DNA from: Ruminobacter sp.
GTDB taxonomy: Bacteria > Pseudomonadota > Gammaproteobacteria > Enterobacterales > Succinivibrionaceae
DNA length: 35,411 bases
NCBI GenBank assembly: GCA_017940385.1
Contig: JAGAYS010000012.1
Location: forward strand, 1-35,411
Reading direction: 5' to 3'
Numbering within the stretch: the first letter of the stretch is position 1; each line of letters opens with the position of its first letter. The notes beneath the pieces were generated by a model. It made no database searches, was not told where the DNA came from, and was given only the letters and a program-made list of their open reading frames with translations. The position numbers and the translations under genes are program-made. Below, in pieces: positions 28,107 through 35,411 of this stretch.

Positions 28107-28148
28107 AGACGAAAGAGTTCAGCTTCTGTACTTTTCGTCTTTTCGTTT
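28107..28148 (+). terminator. Terminator-like hairpin in the pilB upstream region
   Basis: AGACGAAA (28107-28114) pairs with TTTCGTCT (28133-28140), with inner CAG/CTG pairing, followed by TTTCGTTT. It stands 60 bases before pilB with no ORF upstream, so it would end a leader or a small RNA. Otherwise I see no gene, tRNA or pilin in the spacer between fxsA and pilB (27624-28210), which is AT-rich. Confidence 0.4.
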
Positions 28149-28210
28149 AATAACATAATATAACTACCTATTTATATATTGATATTGAGTAAAAATCTTA
28201 GGATATAAAA

Positions 28211-29923
28211 ATGGCTGAAAGTTACGGTATTCTCCGAATACTCAAGACATACAAGTTAATATCTCCGGAACAAGAGAAAAATGTAATAGAGGAATCAAAA
28301 AAAGAAAGCAAACCAGTCATTTCCACAATAGTGGACATGAAGCTTGTTCCTCCAGAAAAAATAAGGGAAATTCTGGTTAAAGAGTATGCATATCCATACC
28401 TTAATCTTGATGATATCGATGTAAAGGAAATTCCTTCCGCATACATGGATAAGAACCTGATTCTTCAGCATCATGCTCTTCCTGTCTATGCTCAGGGCAA
28501 AACACTTTTCCTTGCAATGTCCGACCCGACCAACACGGCAGCATTAAATGCGTTCGGCCTCAAATACTCAATGATGACCGACACAATTCTGGTTGACGAA
28601 GACAAGCTCCAGAAAGATCTTACAAAATTGTTTGCCGACGCCATGGAAGAACTGGACGTTGGACTTTCAGACACAGAATTTGCTGAACTGGAAGCACTTG
28701 AAGACAACCCTAACGACAATCTGAGCGCAGCAACTGATGCCAATGCGGATGACGACACTCCGGTTGTAAAGTTTATCAACAAACTTCTGCTTGACTCCAT
28801 TAAGAAAGGGGCCTCCGACCTTCACTTTGAACCTTACGAAAAGAAGTACCGCGTAAGATTCCGTATCGACGGCATTCTGCATGAAGTGGCCAAGGCTCCG
28901 ATTGAATTGAAGGATAAGATTGCCGCCCGTATTAAGGTTATGTCACGACTAGACATAGCAGAAAGACGAGTTCCGCAGGATGGTCGTATCAAACTCAAAA
29001 TTTCACCTACCAAGGCAATGGATATGCGTGTTAATACACTTCCTACTCTTTGGGGTGAAAAAATTGTAATGCGTATTCTGGACTCTTCAGCCGCAAAACT
29101 TAACATTGACATGCTTGGTTTTGAAGAGGAACAGAAAAAGAAATACCTTGGAGCTCTTGAAAAGCCGCAGGGACTTATTCTTGTTACCGGACCAACCGGC
29201 TCCGGTAAGACAGTATCACTGTATACCGGTCTCAGTATTTTAAACACCGTTGAAACAAACATATCAACCGCAGAAGACCCGGTAGAAATTAACCTGGAAG
29301 GTATTAACCAGGTACAGATTAATTACAAGGCAGGTTTAACATTTGCCAGTGCATTGAAAGCATTCCTTCGTCAGGACCCTGACGTAATCATGGTGGGTGA
29401 AATTCGAGACCTGGAAACAGCTGAAATTGCAATTAAAGCGGCACAGACCGGTCACCTTGTATTGTCAACACTTCACACAAACTCCGCACCTGAAACGCTT
29501 ACACGTCTGTTAAACATGGGCGTGCCTGCATTTAATATTGCTTCTTCAGTAACGTTAATTATGGCTCAGCGTCTGGCTCGTAGATTATGTGAGAAATGTA
29601 AAATTCTTGACAATGTACCTGAGCACGAACTGCTCAACATAGGGTATACTCAAGAGGATATTGATAAAGGATTAAAAATATATAAACCAAACCCTCAGGG
29701 ATGCGAAGCATGTTCAGGCGGTTACAAGGGTCGTGTAGGTATCTACGAAATCTTTGTTATGTCTGACAAGCTGGCAATGCTCATCATGGAAGGAGGCAAC
29801 TCTCTCCAGATCGCAGCCGAAGCAGAAAAAGAAGGGATGGTTCCTTTAAGAAAATCCGGATTAATGAAAGTGGCGCAGGGAGTCACAAGCTTACAGGAAG
29901 TATTCCGTGTAACATCGGGCTAA
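28211..29923 (+). CDS. pilB: Type IV pilus extension ATPase PilB
   Basis: Hexameric cytoplasmic motor that drives pilus polymerisation. 570 aa, usual for PilB. An N-terminal GSPII_E domain (about 1-150) is followed by an acidic linker, the N2 domain ([20 protein letters not shown]), Walker A GPTGSGKT (327-334), the Asp box [19 protein letters not shown], Walker [16 protein letters not shown], the His box [14 protein letters not shown], and the zinc tetracysteine C460, C463, C498 and C501. AGGA lies 7 nt before the ATG. It is first in pilBC(D); no pilA precedes it. Confidence 0.97.
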   Translation: MAESYGILRILKTYKLISPEQEKNVIEESKKESKPVISTIVDMKLVPPEKIREILVKEYAYPYLNLDDIDVKEIPSAYMDKNLILQHHALPVYAQGKTLFLAMSDPTNTAALNAFGLKYSMMTDTILVDEDKLQKDLTKLFADAMEELDVGLSDTEFAELEALEDNPNDNLSAATDANADDDTPVVKFINKLLLDSIKKGASDLHFEPYEKKYRVRFRIDGILHEVAKAPIELKDKIAARIKVMSRLDIAERRVPQDGRIKLKISPTKAMDMRVNTLPTLWGEKIVMRILDSSAAKLNIDMLGFEEEQKKKYLGALEKPQGLILVTGPTGSGKTVSLYTGLSILNTVETNISTAEDPVEINLEGINQVQINYKAGLTFASALKAFLRQDPDVIMVGEIRDLETAEIAIKAAQTGHLVLSTLHTNSAPETLTRLLNMGVPAFNIASSVTLIMAQRLARRLCEKCKILDNVPEHELLNIGYTQEDIDKGLKIYKPNPQGCEACSGGYKGRVGIYEIFVMSDKLAMLIMEGGNSLQIAAEAEKEGMVPLRKSGLMKVAQGVTSLQEVFRVTSG

Positions 29924-29937
29924 GCAGGGATTAAAAT

Positions 29938-31158
29938 ATGGCAGTAAAAAGTAATAAGAAAGACTTTATAAACTTCAAATGGAAGGGTACAAACCGTAAA
30001 GGCAAGCCTGTCGGCGGTTTCATGTGTGCCCGCAGTGCTGAAATTATAAAGTCAGAACTCAGAAAGCAGAACGTAAACGTAACTTCTGTTGTTGAATACA
30101 AGAATGTCTTCGGTGACGGTCCTAAGATCAAACCTGTTGATATTGCAACCTTGTCAAGACAGATCACAACAATGTTGTCAGCGGGCGTTCCTCTGGTTCA
30201 GTCAATCGAGCTTCTGGCACAGAGCCATGATAAGCTGGCAATGAGAAAGTTGCTCTCACAGATATGTGAAGACGTTTCTGCCGGTACTCCTTTCCATCAG
30301 GCTTTAAGAAAACATCCTGTTTACTTCAACAAGCTGTATACTGACCTTGTGGCAGCGGGTGAAGCGTCAGGTGCCCTGGAAACAATTTATGACCAGATTG
30401 CAACATACATGGAAAAAGCCGAAGCATTAAAGTCTAAGATTAAGAAAGCAATGATGTACCCGATAGTTATTGTACTCATTGCCATTGTGGTAACGGCAAT
30501 TCTTCTTATCTACGTAGTACCGCAGTTCGAACAAATCTTTGCAAGTTTCAACGCCAAGTTACCGTCATTCACTCAGATGATAGTTGACATGTCCAGATTC
30601 CTGCAAAGTGCATGGATACCTATTGCGCTTGTTTGCGGTGGCGGTATATATGCATTCCTGTGGTTCTATAAGCATAACCAGAAGTTCCACGCCAATGTAG
30701 ACGTAGCATTCCTCAAGATCCCTGTTGTAGGCAAGATTCTTGAAAAGGGATGTCTGGCAAGATTTGCTTCAACTCTTGCAACTACTTTTGCGGCCGGTAT
30801 ACCACTTGTAGACGCACTTGTGTCTGCAGCAGGTGCTTCCGGTAACACAAAGTACGAAAATGCAATTCTGGAAATCCGTCAGGACGTTATGGGTGGTATG
30901 CAGCTTAATATGGCAATGCGTGCAACTCAGCTGTTCCCTGCCATGATGAACCAGATGGTTATGATTGGTGAAGAAGCAGGTTCTCTTGACTCCATGTTAA
31001 GAAAAGTAGCTAATATTTACTCACAGGAAGTTGATGATGCCGTTGATGGTCTGTCATCCATGCTTGAACCTGTTATCATGGTGTTCCTCGGCGTTGTAAT
31101 CGGTTCACTCGTTATTGCAATGTACTTACCTATCTTCTCTATGGGTAGCATATTCTAA
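29938..31158 (+). CDS. pilC: Type IV pilus inner-membrane platform protein PilC
   Basis: Polytopic platform that couples PilB to pilin insertion. Two T2SSF domains are visible, the first from about residue 70 (LSRQITTMLSAGVPLVQSIELLA) and the second from about 275 (ARFASTLATTFAAGIPLVDALV). Membrane helices lie at about 175-200, 222-245 and 378-400. 406 aa, standard length. It starts 14 nt after pilB and is followed by a hairpin terminator. Confidence 0.97.
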   Translation: MAVKSNKKDFINFKWKGTNRKGKPVGGFMCARSAEIIKSELRKQNVNVTSVVEYKNVFGDGPKIKPVDIATLSRQITTMLSAGVPLVQSIELLAQSHDKLAMRKLLSQICEDVSAGTPFHQALRKHPVYFNKLYTDLVAAGEASGALETIYDQIATYMEKAEALKSKIKKAMMYPIVIVLIAIVVTAILLIYVVPQFEQIFASFNAKLPSFTQMIVDMSRFLQSAWIPIALVCGGGIYAFLWFYKHNQKFHANVDVAFLKIPVVGKILEKGCLARFASTLATTFAAGIPLVDALVSAAGASGNTKYENAILEIRQDVMGGMQLNMAMRATQLFPAMMNQMVMIGEEAGSLDSMLRKVANIYSQEVDDAVDGLSSMLEPVIMVFLGVVIGSLVIAMYLPIFSMGSIF

Positions 31159-31179
31159 CAATAATGAATTAAATCAACT

Positions 31180-31212
31180 AAGGGTTTCACATGAGTGAGA
31201 CCCTTTTTATTT
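31180..31212 (+). terminator. Terminator between pilC and pilD
   Basis: AAGGGTTTCAC (31180-31190) pairs with GTGAGACCCTT (31195-31205), 11 bp with one G-U, loop ATGA, followed by TTTATTT. It lies 21 bases past pilC and 28 before pilD, too close to pilD to leave room for a full promoter, so it probably works as a partial terminator. Confidence 0.82.
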
Positions 31213-31239
31213 ACCGATACATTGTGAAGTGGTTATTAT

Positions 31240-32121
31240 ATGGAATTTTTACAAAGCATCATTCTTGCATTTCAGGAATCCCCTATCTTTTTCCTTGTTT
31301 ATGTAACGATAATCGGTTTTCTGGTTGGTAGTTTCCTAAACGTTGTCATTTACAGACTACCGGTAATGATGGAAAACGAATTCAAAGATGAATATCAAGA
31401 ATACTTCCATCCTGATGAAGAACTTCCTGAAAGACCTAAATTTAACCTAATCGTACCCAGATCCCGCTGTCCAAACTGCGGACATAAAATCTCCGCATGG
31501 GAAAACATACCTGTAATCAGCTACTTGATTCTAAAAGGCAAATGTCACGGATGCGGACAGCATATATCTTTGAGATATCCACTTGTTGAAACATTTACAG
31601 GGCTTATGACTTTGCTTGTTGCATGGCACTTTGGCCCTACGGTTCAGGTAATTGGTGCCTTACTCATGACCTGGTCTCTCATCGCCATAAGCGGTATAGA
31701 CTTTGATAAAATGCTAATTCCAGACGAAATAGTTCAACCACTGTTGTGGATAGGTCTTCTTTTCAACCTGTTCTATACTTACGTTGGTATTACCGACGCC
31801 GTGTATGGAGCCGTTGCAGGTTATATGTCATTATGGCTCTTTTACTGGTTATTCAAACTTACTACCGGCAAGGAAGGCATGGGCTACGGAGACTTCAAAC
31901 TTACCGCCTGTTTGGGTGCGTGGTTCGGATATCAGATGCTCCCGGCAATAATATTCGGCTCAGCCATTGTAGGCGCCGTTATCGGTGGCTTTATTATGTT
32001 TGCCAATCGTAACAAAGAAAGTACTCCTTTTGCTTTCGGACCATATATTGCCATCATGGGCTTTATTGTTATGCTCTGGGGGGAACAAATTAACAACGCT
32101 TATCTGGAATGGATTAGATAA
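31240..32121 (+). CDS. pilD: Prepilin peptidase / N-methyltransferase PilD
   Basis: Inner-membrane aspartyl protease that cleaves type IV prepilins (and any type II pseudopilins) after the leader Gly and N-methylates the new N-terminus. The cytoplasmic zinc domain has C77-x2-C80 and C102-x2-C105. The two catalytic Asp residues are D154 in SGIDFDKMLIPDE and D218 in GYGDFKL. Eight membrane segments are likely. 293 aa, normal. In many gammaproteobacteria pilD is followed by coaE and yacG; here it is followed by an unrelated AT-rich gene. Confidence 0.96.
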   Translation: MEFLQSIILAFQESPIFFLVYVTIIGFLVGSFLNVVIYRLPVMMENEFKDEYQEYFHPDEELPERPKFNLIVPRSRCPNCGHKISAWENIPVISYLILKGKCHGCGQHISLRYPLVETFTGLMTLLVAWHFGPTVQVIGALLMTWSLIAISGIDFDKMLIPDEIVQPLLWIGLLFNLFYTYVGITDAVYGAVAGYMSLWLFYWLFKLTTGKEGMGYGDFKLTACLGAWFGYQMLPAIIFGSAIVGAVIGGFIMFANRNKESTPFAFGPYIAIMGFIVMLWGEQINNAYLEWIR

Positions 32122-32128
32122 ATATTAT

Positions 32129-32169
32129 TGTCCGTTATTTAAAATTATCTCTTATAACAATAACGGACA
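32129..32169. repeat. 11-bp inverted repeat after pilD
   Basis: TGTCCGTTATT (32129-32139) and AATAACGGACA (32159-32169) are perfect complements around a 19-nt AT-rich loop, just after the pilD stop. There is no T-run on the plus strand; it may stabilise the mRNA end or act as an atypical terminator. Confidence 0.5.
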
Positions 32170-32206
32170 TAATGCCGCAGCTACATGCTAAACTCACTGT
32201 AATCAC

Positions 32207-32229
32207 GTTCAATCATTTCACGATTGAAC
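32207..32229. repeat. 8-bp inverted repeat before the LtaS-like gene
   Basis: GTTCAATC (32207-32214) and GATTGAAC (32222-32229) are perfect complements with a 7-nt spacer, 37 bases before the next ATG. It could be a regulator operator or a leader hairpin; no known site was recognised. Confidence 0.35.
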
Positions 32230-32265
32230 CGAGTATAAAGTTATCAAATAATTTAATAGTCATCT

Positions 32266-34755
32266 ATGTTTAAGAAAATTCTCGTATTATTTATAAGTCT
32301 GGCAGCTACAATATATTTTATTTTTTTCTCAAACCTGTCAGTAAATCTTATTGACCAAAGCACAACATACAATATCGATTTTATATTTAACGAGAATTTT
32401 CCTCAACTCAGAACACATGAACTTATTTTAGGATTTCGAAGCGATAATACTGACAACATCCAACCTTATCAGAAAATATACCATTACACTCAGGTTAGGA
32501 ATAAAGTTTCCTTCAACTTTAACACCAGAGAAAAATACCTTAAGGCATTGGATCTGACATTTGTACATCTGAGCAGTGATTTTCCTCAATCCGTATCCCT
32601 GCAAAGTATAGCGATAAACGGACAGAAGCAATCATTTAGTCAAAGTTTTCCACAGAAATGTCTTAAAAAAGAGCTCGATGAGAATACAGCCTCTGTAGAT
32701 AAGAACCTGATAACAATCAAAACAGAAACATCCGAAGAACATGATAATGAACAGTGTTACAATAAAATATCCATTGTTCTTGATCAGAACTTCTATCCGG
32801 AAAATACCGGCTTAGACATTAATTTAGAAAAAGTTAATGTCTTTAGAATGATTGTCACCGCAATAGTAATATTCACCTTGCTGACTCTTCTTCAGATATT
32901 TCTTATTAAGTTATTCTCTATAAAAAAGCTGGTCGTTTATTTTAATGTTCACGATCTAATCATTATTTTTACTCTGTATGTATTTAATGCGCTCATAGTC
33001 CTATTTTTCGTTCGCGACTTTGAGGATGCCGTGTCTGTTAATCTGTCATGCCTGTTCGTCAGCATTCTTGAATTTACAGGCTTCTATGCCCTTACATTAC
33101 TGTTTGCAAGAAAAAAAGTATTATTTATAACAGCAGCAGGGATATGGATGATTATCATAATTGGACAATTAATGTGCCTAATAAACTCTCTGAGTTACAT
33201 CAGTCTGGTCTCAGCAGGTAATATTAACCTTGATAATCTCTCCGTACTGTTTAATGAATACAACTTTAAGTTCCCTACCCTGTTTGCTTTGGCACTGGCT
33301 CTTCTAATATCGATTCAGAGCAAGCTCAAAAAAGAAATCACCCTGAAAAAATATCAGGCAAAATTATTTCTTCTGTTAAGTGTCAGCTTTTTATCATGTT
33401 CATTTTTACTTAATACACTGGCAAACGGCACCAGAATCGAACATTTTCAGTCCCCCGTTCTGGAATGGGCAAAGACAAATATCATTCGTTTATTCCCCGA
33501 AAGTATCAGTTATATCTCACCTATCACTCCAACTTACCTGACACAGTATCCGGAAAACAATTTTAATAGTAAGGAAACATTCTATAATGATACAGTTTAT
33601 GAAAAGGAACTTCCTTATCCTTTAAAACGCCCCCTGAACAAGCCGAACGTCATAATATTTTTTGTAGAAAGTTTCACTTCTGAATTTATTGATTCATACA
33701 GAGACGAACCTCTGAACCTAATGCCATTTATGTCTAATCTCCAGAAAAACTATCCCGATAAAGGAATTACTCTGGTGAGAAATTATTTTAATCACAGTGC
33801 CACAACAATAAAGAACATCAGAAGTCAGCTCATATCTGGTTTTCAATACGATTCCGTTATCAAAACTACACTCTCTGACAAGAACTCCATCACGGAAATT
33901 CTCAACAACAATAACTACGTAACGTACTTCCTGTCACCAAAAACCGGAGAATGCGAGTTCAATAAAATGCTTCACAAAACAGGATTTAAATACCCTGTCT
34001 ATGCAAATATGACAAAAATTGGATCAGACATATTTACAAAAACAGACTGTAAGTTTGCAGACTGTGAAGATGACGAAATGGTTACAAGACTTAAGGATCT
34101 TATACACTACCATAAGAAAAATAACAGTCTTAATGACAAACCTTACTTCATCAGCATGTACAATATTGGAACTCATTTAAACCAAAAGGGAAGATTATCC
34201 TATAAAGACAGTAATAATATAATTCTCAACAGAAATTACACTTTGGATTTTGATTTAAGTACTTTAATTCAATTTTATTACTCTGAACTTGCAGAAGACA
34301 CCATACTGATACTCACTGCAGATCATGCCATTATTCCTGGAGATTATGACTCTGAGATTATTGATTTTGACCAGGACCACATCATTAATGAAGTTCCATT
34401 CTATATATTTCAGCCGTACTATGATCTGCCAAAAGAAATAGATCTTCATGAAGTAGGCGGATATATTAACAGTTTAGCAACAGCTCCTACTCTTATGCAT
34501 CTTCTAAAAATAAATCAGCCAAATTATTTTCTTGGTTGTTCATTCTTTGAAAAAGAATGCAGAAGAGCAGTCAACCTTTCACAATATACCTGGTATATTG
34601 ATGACGGCATTTATTTAAAAACCGGAGAGTTTGAGAACAATAAAAAATACAAACCAGTCGAGATAAATAATAAATTACAAATTGAATATCCTAATGAGGA
34701 TTTTAGAATATATAACCAGTACAGAAAAGCCTATATCAATATGTTTGACCAATAA
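32266..34755 (+). CDS. Large membrane protein with LtaS/OpgB-like sulfatase-fold domain
   Basis: Probable membrane-bound phosphoglycerol- or phosphoethanolamine-type transferase of the alkaline phosphatase/sulfatase superfamily. The 829 aa fall into an N-terminal helix (5-22), a soluble region of about 23-190 that I do not recognise, a block of about six hydrophobic helices (191-385), and a C-terminal catalytic domain (about 455-775). Catalytic candidates are E468 in NVIIFFVESF, T513 or T514 in NHSATTIKNIRS (nucleophile position in LtaS), H637 in YNIGTHL, and D686-H687 in LTADHA. These match the LtaS layout of Glu, Thr, His and Asp-His. Codon use is noticeably more AT-rich than in the pil genes, and the IS21 end lies 4 bp past its stop, so it may be accessory DNA. 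The acceptor is unknown; a surface glycan or lipid is likely. Confidence 0.7.
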   Translation: MFKKILVLFISLAATIYFIFFSNLSVNLIDQSTTYNIDFIFNENFPQLRTHELILGFRSDNTDNIQPYQKIYHYTQVRNKVSFNFNTREKYLKALDLTFVHLSSDFPQSVSLQSIAINGQKQSFSQSFPQKCLKKELDENTASVDKNLITIKTETSEEHDNEQCYNKISIVLDQNFYPENTGLDINLEKVNVFRMIVTAIVIFTLLTLLQIFLIKLFSIKKLVVYFNVHDLIIIFTLYVFNALIVLFFVRDFEDAVSVNLSCLFVSILEFTGFYALTLLFARKKVLFITAAGIWMIIIIGQLMCLINSLSYISLVSAGNINLDNLSVLFNEYNFKFPTLFALALALLISIQSKLKKEITLKKYQAKLFLLLSVSFLSCSFLLNTLANGTRIEHFQSPVLEWAKTNIIRLFPESISYISPITPTYLTQYPENNFNSKETFYNDTVYEKELPYPLKRPLNKPNVIIFFVESFTSEFIDSYRDEPLNLMPFMSNLQKNYPDKGITLVRNYFNHSATTIKNIRSQLISGFQYDSVIKTTLSDKNSITEILNNNNYVTYFLSPKTGECEFNKMLHKTGFKYPVYANMTKIGSDIFTKTDCKFADCEDDEMVTRLKDLIHYHKKNNSLNDKPYFISMYNIGTHLNQKGRLSYKDSNNIILNRNYTLDFDLSTLIQFYYSELAEDTILILTADHAIIPGDYDSEIIDFDQDHIINEVPFYIFQPYYDLPKEIDLHEVGGYINSLATAPTLMHLLKINQPNYFLGCSFFEKECRRAVNLSQYTWYIDDGIYLKTGEFENNKKYKPVEINNKLQIEYPNEDFRIYNQYRKAYINMFDQ

Positions 34756-34764
34756 CTTTTGTAG

Positions 34765-34809
34765 AACGATCGGAAAAGTTGACCACTAAAACGATCAGAA
34801 GTTGACCAC
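34765..34809. repeat. Tandem terminal repeats of the IS21-like element
   Basis: AACGATCGGAAAAGTTGACC plus AC at 34765-34786 and AACGATCAGAAGTTGACCAC at 34790-34809: the same unit twice, the second 2 bp shorter. IS21-family ends carry such multiple transposase-binding repeats. Confidence 0.75.
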
Positions 34810-34822
34810 CATATTTTAAACG

Positions 34823-35110
34823 TTAATTCTTTGCCAATAAATTTGCTTTTTTAGCAGAGAGCAATCTGTAACTGTCGCCATTGATTGTAAGCACAGTGCA
34901 ATGATGAAGCAGCCTGTCTAAAATAGCAGTGGCAGCAGTTGAATCACCAAGTATCAGTCCCCAGTCACTGACAAGTCTGTTGCTGGTTACGACGGTACTT
35001 TTTGATTCATATCTTCTGCTTACCAGCTGAAACAAAAGATGTGAGCCATTTGCGCTGAATGGACAGTAGCCCAGTTCATCAATGATGAGAACTTTAAACT
35101 TTGGGTGGGG
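34823..35110 (-). pseudogene. istB: istB (IS21 helper ATPase), C-terminal fragment
   Basis: AAA+ helper of IS21 transposition, related to DnaC. About 95 C-terminal residues remain of the usual 250. Visible are the Walker B segment FKVLIIDELGYCPFS, the block LLFQLVSRRYESKSTVVTSN (sensor 1), and GDSTAATAILDRLLHHCTVL with the Arg of the C-terminal motif. The frame stays open to a TGA at 35141-35143 but loses IstB character around 35105-35125, where the sequence changes to the IS256-type element. It lacks the ATP-binding P-loop and cannot be active. Confidence 0.85.
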
Positions 35111-35411
35111 GATGCGGACAAAAAACTGGACATATATTACTCAGATTGTTCCCTGTTAAGTCTGCTAATATTAAAGACTTGATTGGAGTTATGTGAATAT
35201 GCCAAAAAAGATATTAAGCGAAATCCAGCTACTGAAAAAATTGCAGATTTAATTCTCAATAATTATGACGTACAAAATGCTAAGGATGTTAATGAAGCCT
35301 TAAAGGACGTCTTTGGACCTATTTTTGAGAAGATGCTTAATGCCGAAATGGATGCACATCTTGGTTATGATAAGAGTTCATCCGAACCAAAAGAAACCGA
35401 GAATCGTAGAA
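35111..35411 (+). mobile_element. IS256-family element, left part
   Basis: It starts at about 35105-35125, where istB stops, with a region containing GATGCGGACAAAAAACTGGA, and continues past the window edge. It is identified by the transposase start it encodes. The exact terminal inverted repeat cannot be fixed without the other end. Confidence 0.65.
35199..35411 (+). CDS. IS256-family transposase, N-terminal part, with a frame change at codon 4
   Basis: The frame from GAT at 35210 encodes DIKRNPATEKIADL, then NEALKDVFGPIFEKMLNAEMDAHLGY, a typical N-terminus of IS256/Mutator-type DDE transposases (the catalytic residues lie beyond the window). No ATG opens this frame; a TGA lies at 35180-35182. 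The ATG at 35199, with GGAG ten bases upstream, reads M-P-K-K in another frame and would stop after 17 codons. It carries A AAA AAG (35204-35210) in register, so a -1 slip there gives MPKKDIKRNPAT, the form expected of the family. It is either programmed frameshifting or a one-base loss in an A-run that disables the gene. Confidence 0.75.

Larger units (their letters stand above)
34760..35110 (-). mobile_element. IS21-family element, right end only
   Basis: The end TGTAGAACGATCG starts 4 bp after the preceding stop codon. It is followed by two imperfect copies of a terminal repeat (34765-34786 and 34790-34809, shared ends AACGATC and AAGTTGACCAC), as at IS21 termini, and then the istB tail on the minus strand. 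The copy is cut off at about 35110 by another element; istA is not in the window. Confidence 0.75.

Noticed and set aside
27753-28210. Search for a missed pilin gene upstream of pilB
   Set aside because: No prepilin signature of the GFTLIE type occurs in any frame and no ORF of pilin length is present.

Overview
The window reads as a chromosomal segment of an AT-rich gammaproteobacterium. CRP is nearly identical to the enterobacterial protein. The gene order mrcA <> pilMNOPQ - aroK - aroB - damX - rpe - gph - trpS matches the classic E. coli block (mrcA, hofMNOPQ, aroK, aroB, damX, dam, rpe, gph, trpS). Together with AT-rich spacers and groESL next to fxsA, this suggests the Succinivibrionaceae/Aeromonadales side of the class. 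The family assignment is an inference from memory, not a search result.

Layout. 1-2340: the tail of an unknown acidic protein, a membrane acyltransferase (-), and crp (+) with a near-perfect CRP operator over its own transcription start. 2548-8166: argD (-), whose promoter is overlapped by an ArgR-type operator, and an RND efflux pair (MFP + HAE1-type permease, -) placed directly behind trpS. 8199-14683: trpS, gph, rpe, damX, aroB and aroK, all on the - strand and tightly packed; rpe, gph and aroB start inside or at the stop codon of the gene before them. The dam methylase that normally sits between damX and rpe is absent. 14853-19927: pilQ-P-O-N-M (-), the type IV pilus alignment complex and secretin. 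20081-22558: divergent mrcA (PBP1a). 22687-24567: a PAS-GGDEF-EAL signalling protein. 24837-27623: groEL, groES (with a sigma-32-like promoter) and fxsA, all -. 28211-32121: pilB, pilC, pilD (+), with no pilin gene in front and a terminator hairpin between pilC and pilD. 32266-34755: a large AT-rich membrane protein with an LtaS/OpgB-like alkaline-phosphatase-fold domain. 34760-35411: IS wreckage, an IS21-type end and istB tail (-) interrupted by an IS256-family element (+) that runs off the window.

Functional picture. Two loci together supply most of a type IV pilus: PilMNOP and PilQ (alignment complex and outer-membrane channel), PilB (extension ATPase), PilC (platform) and PilD (prepilin peptidase). 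Pilins and the retraction ATPase PilT must lie elsewhere. Cell-wall synthesis (PBP1a) and septal SPOR protein DamX flank the pilus and shikimate genes, as in other gammaproteobacteria.

Most of the window is conserved core genome. I did not find a convincing unknown multi-gene system. The points most worth checking are the loss of dam, the seven-unit helical repeat in DamX, the mutually exclusive stems ahead of damX, the hairpin ahead of trpS, the long pilin-less spacer ahead of pilB, and the A AAA AAG slip site at the start of the IS256 transposase.
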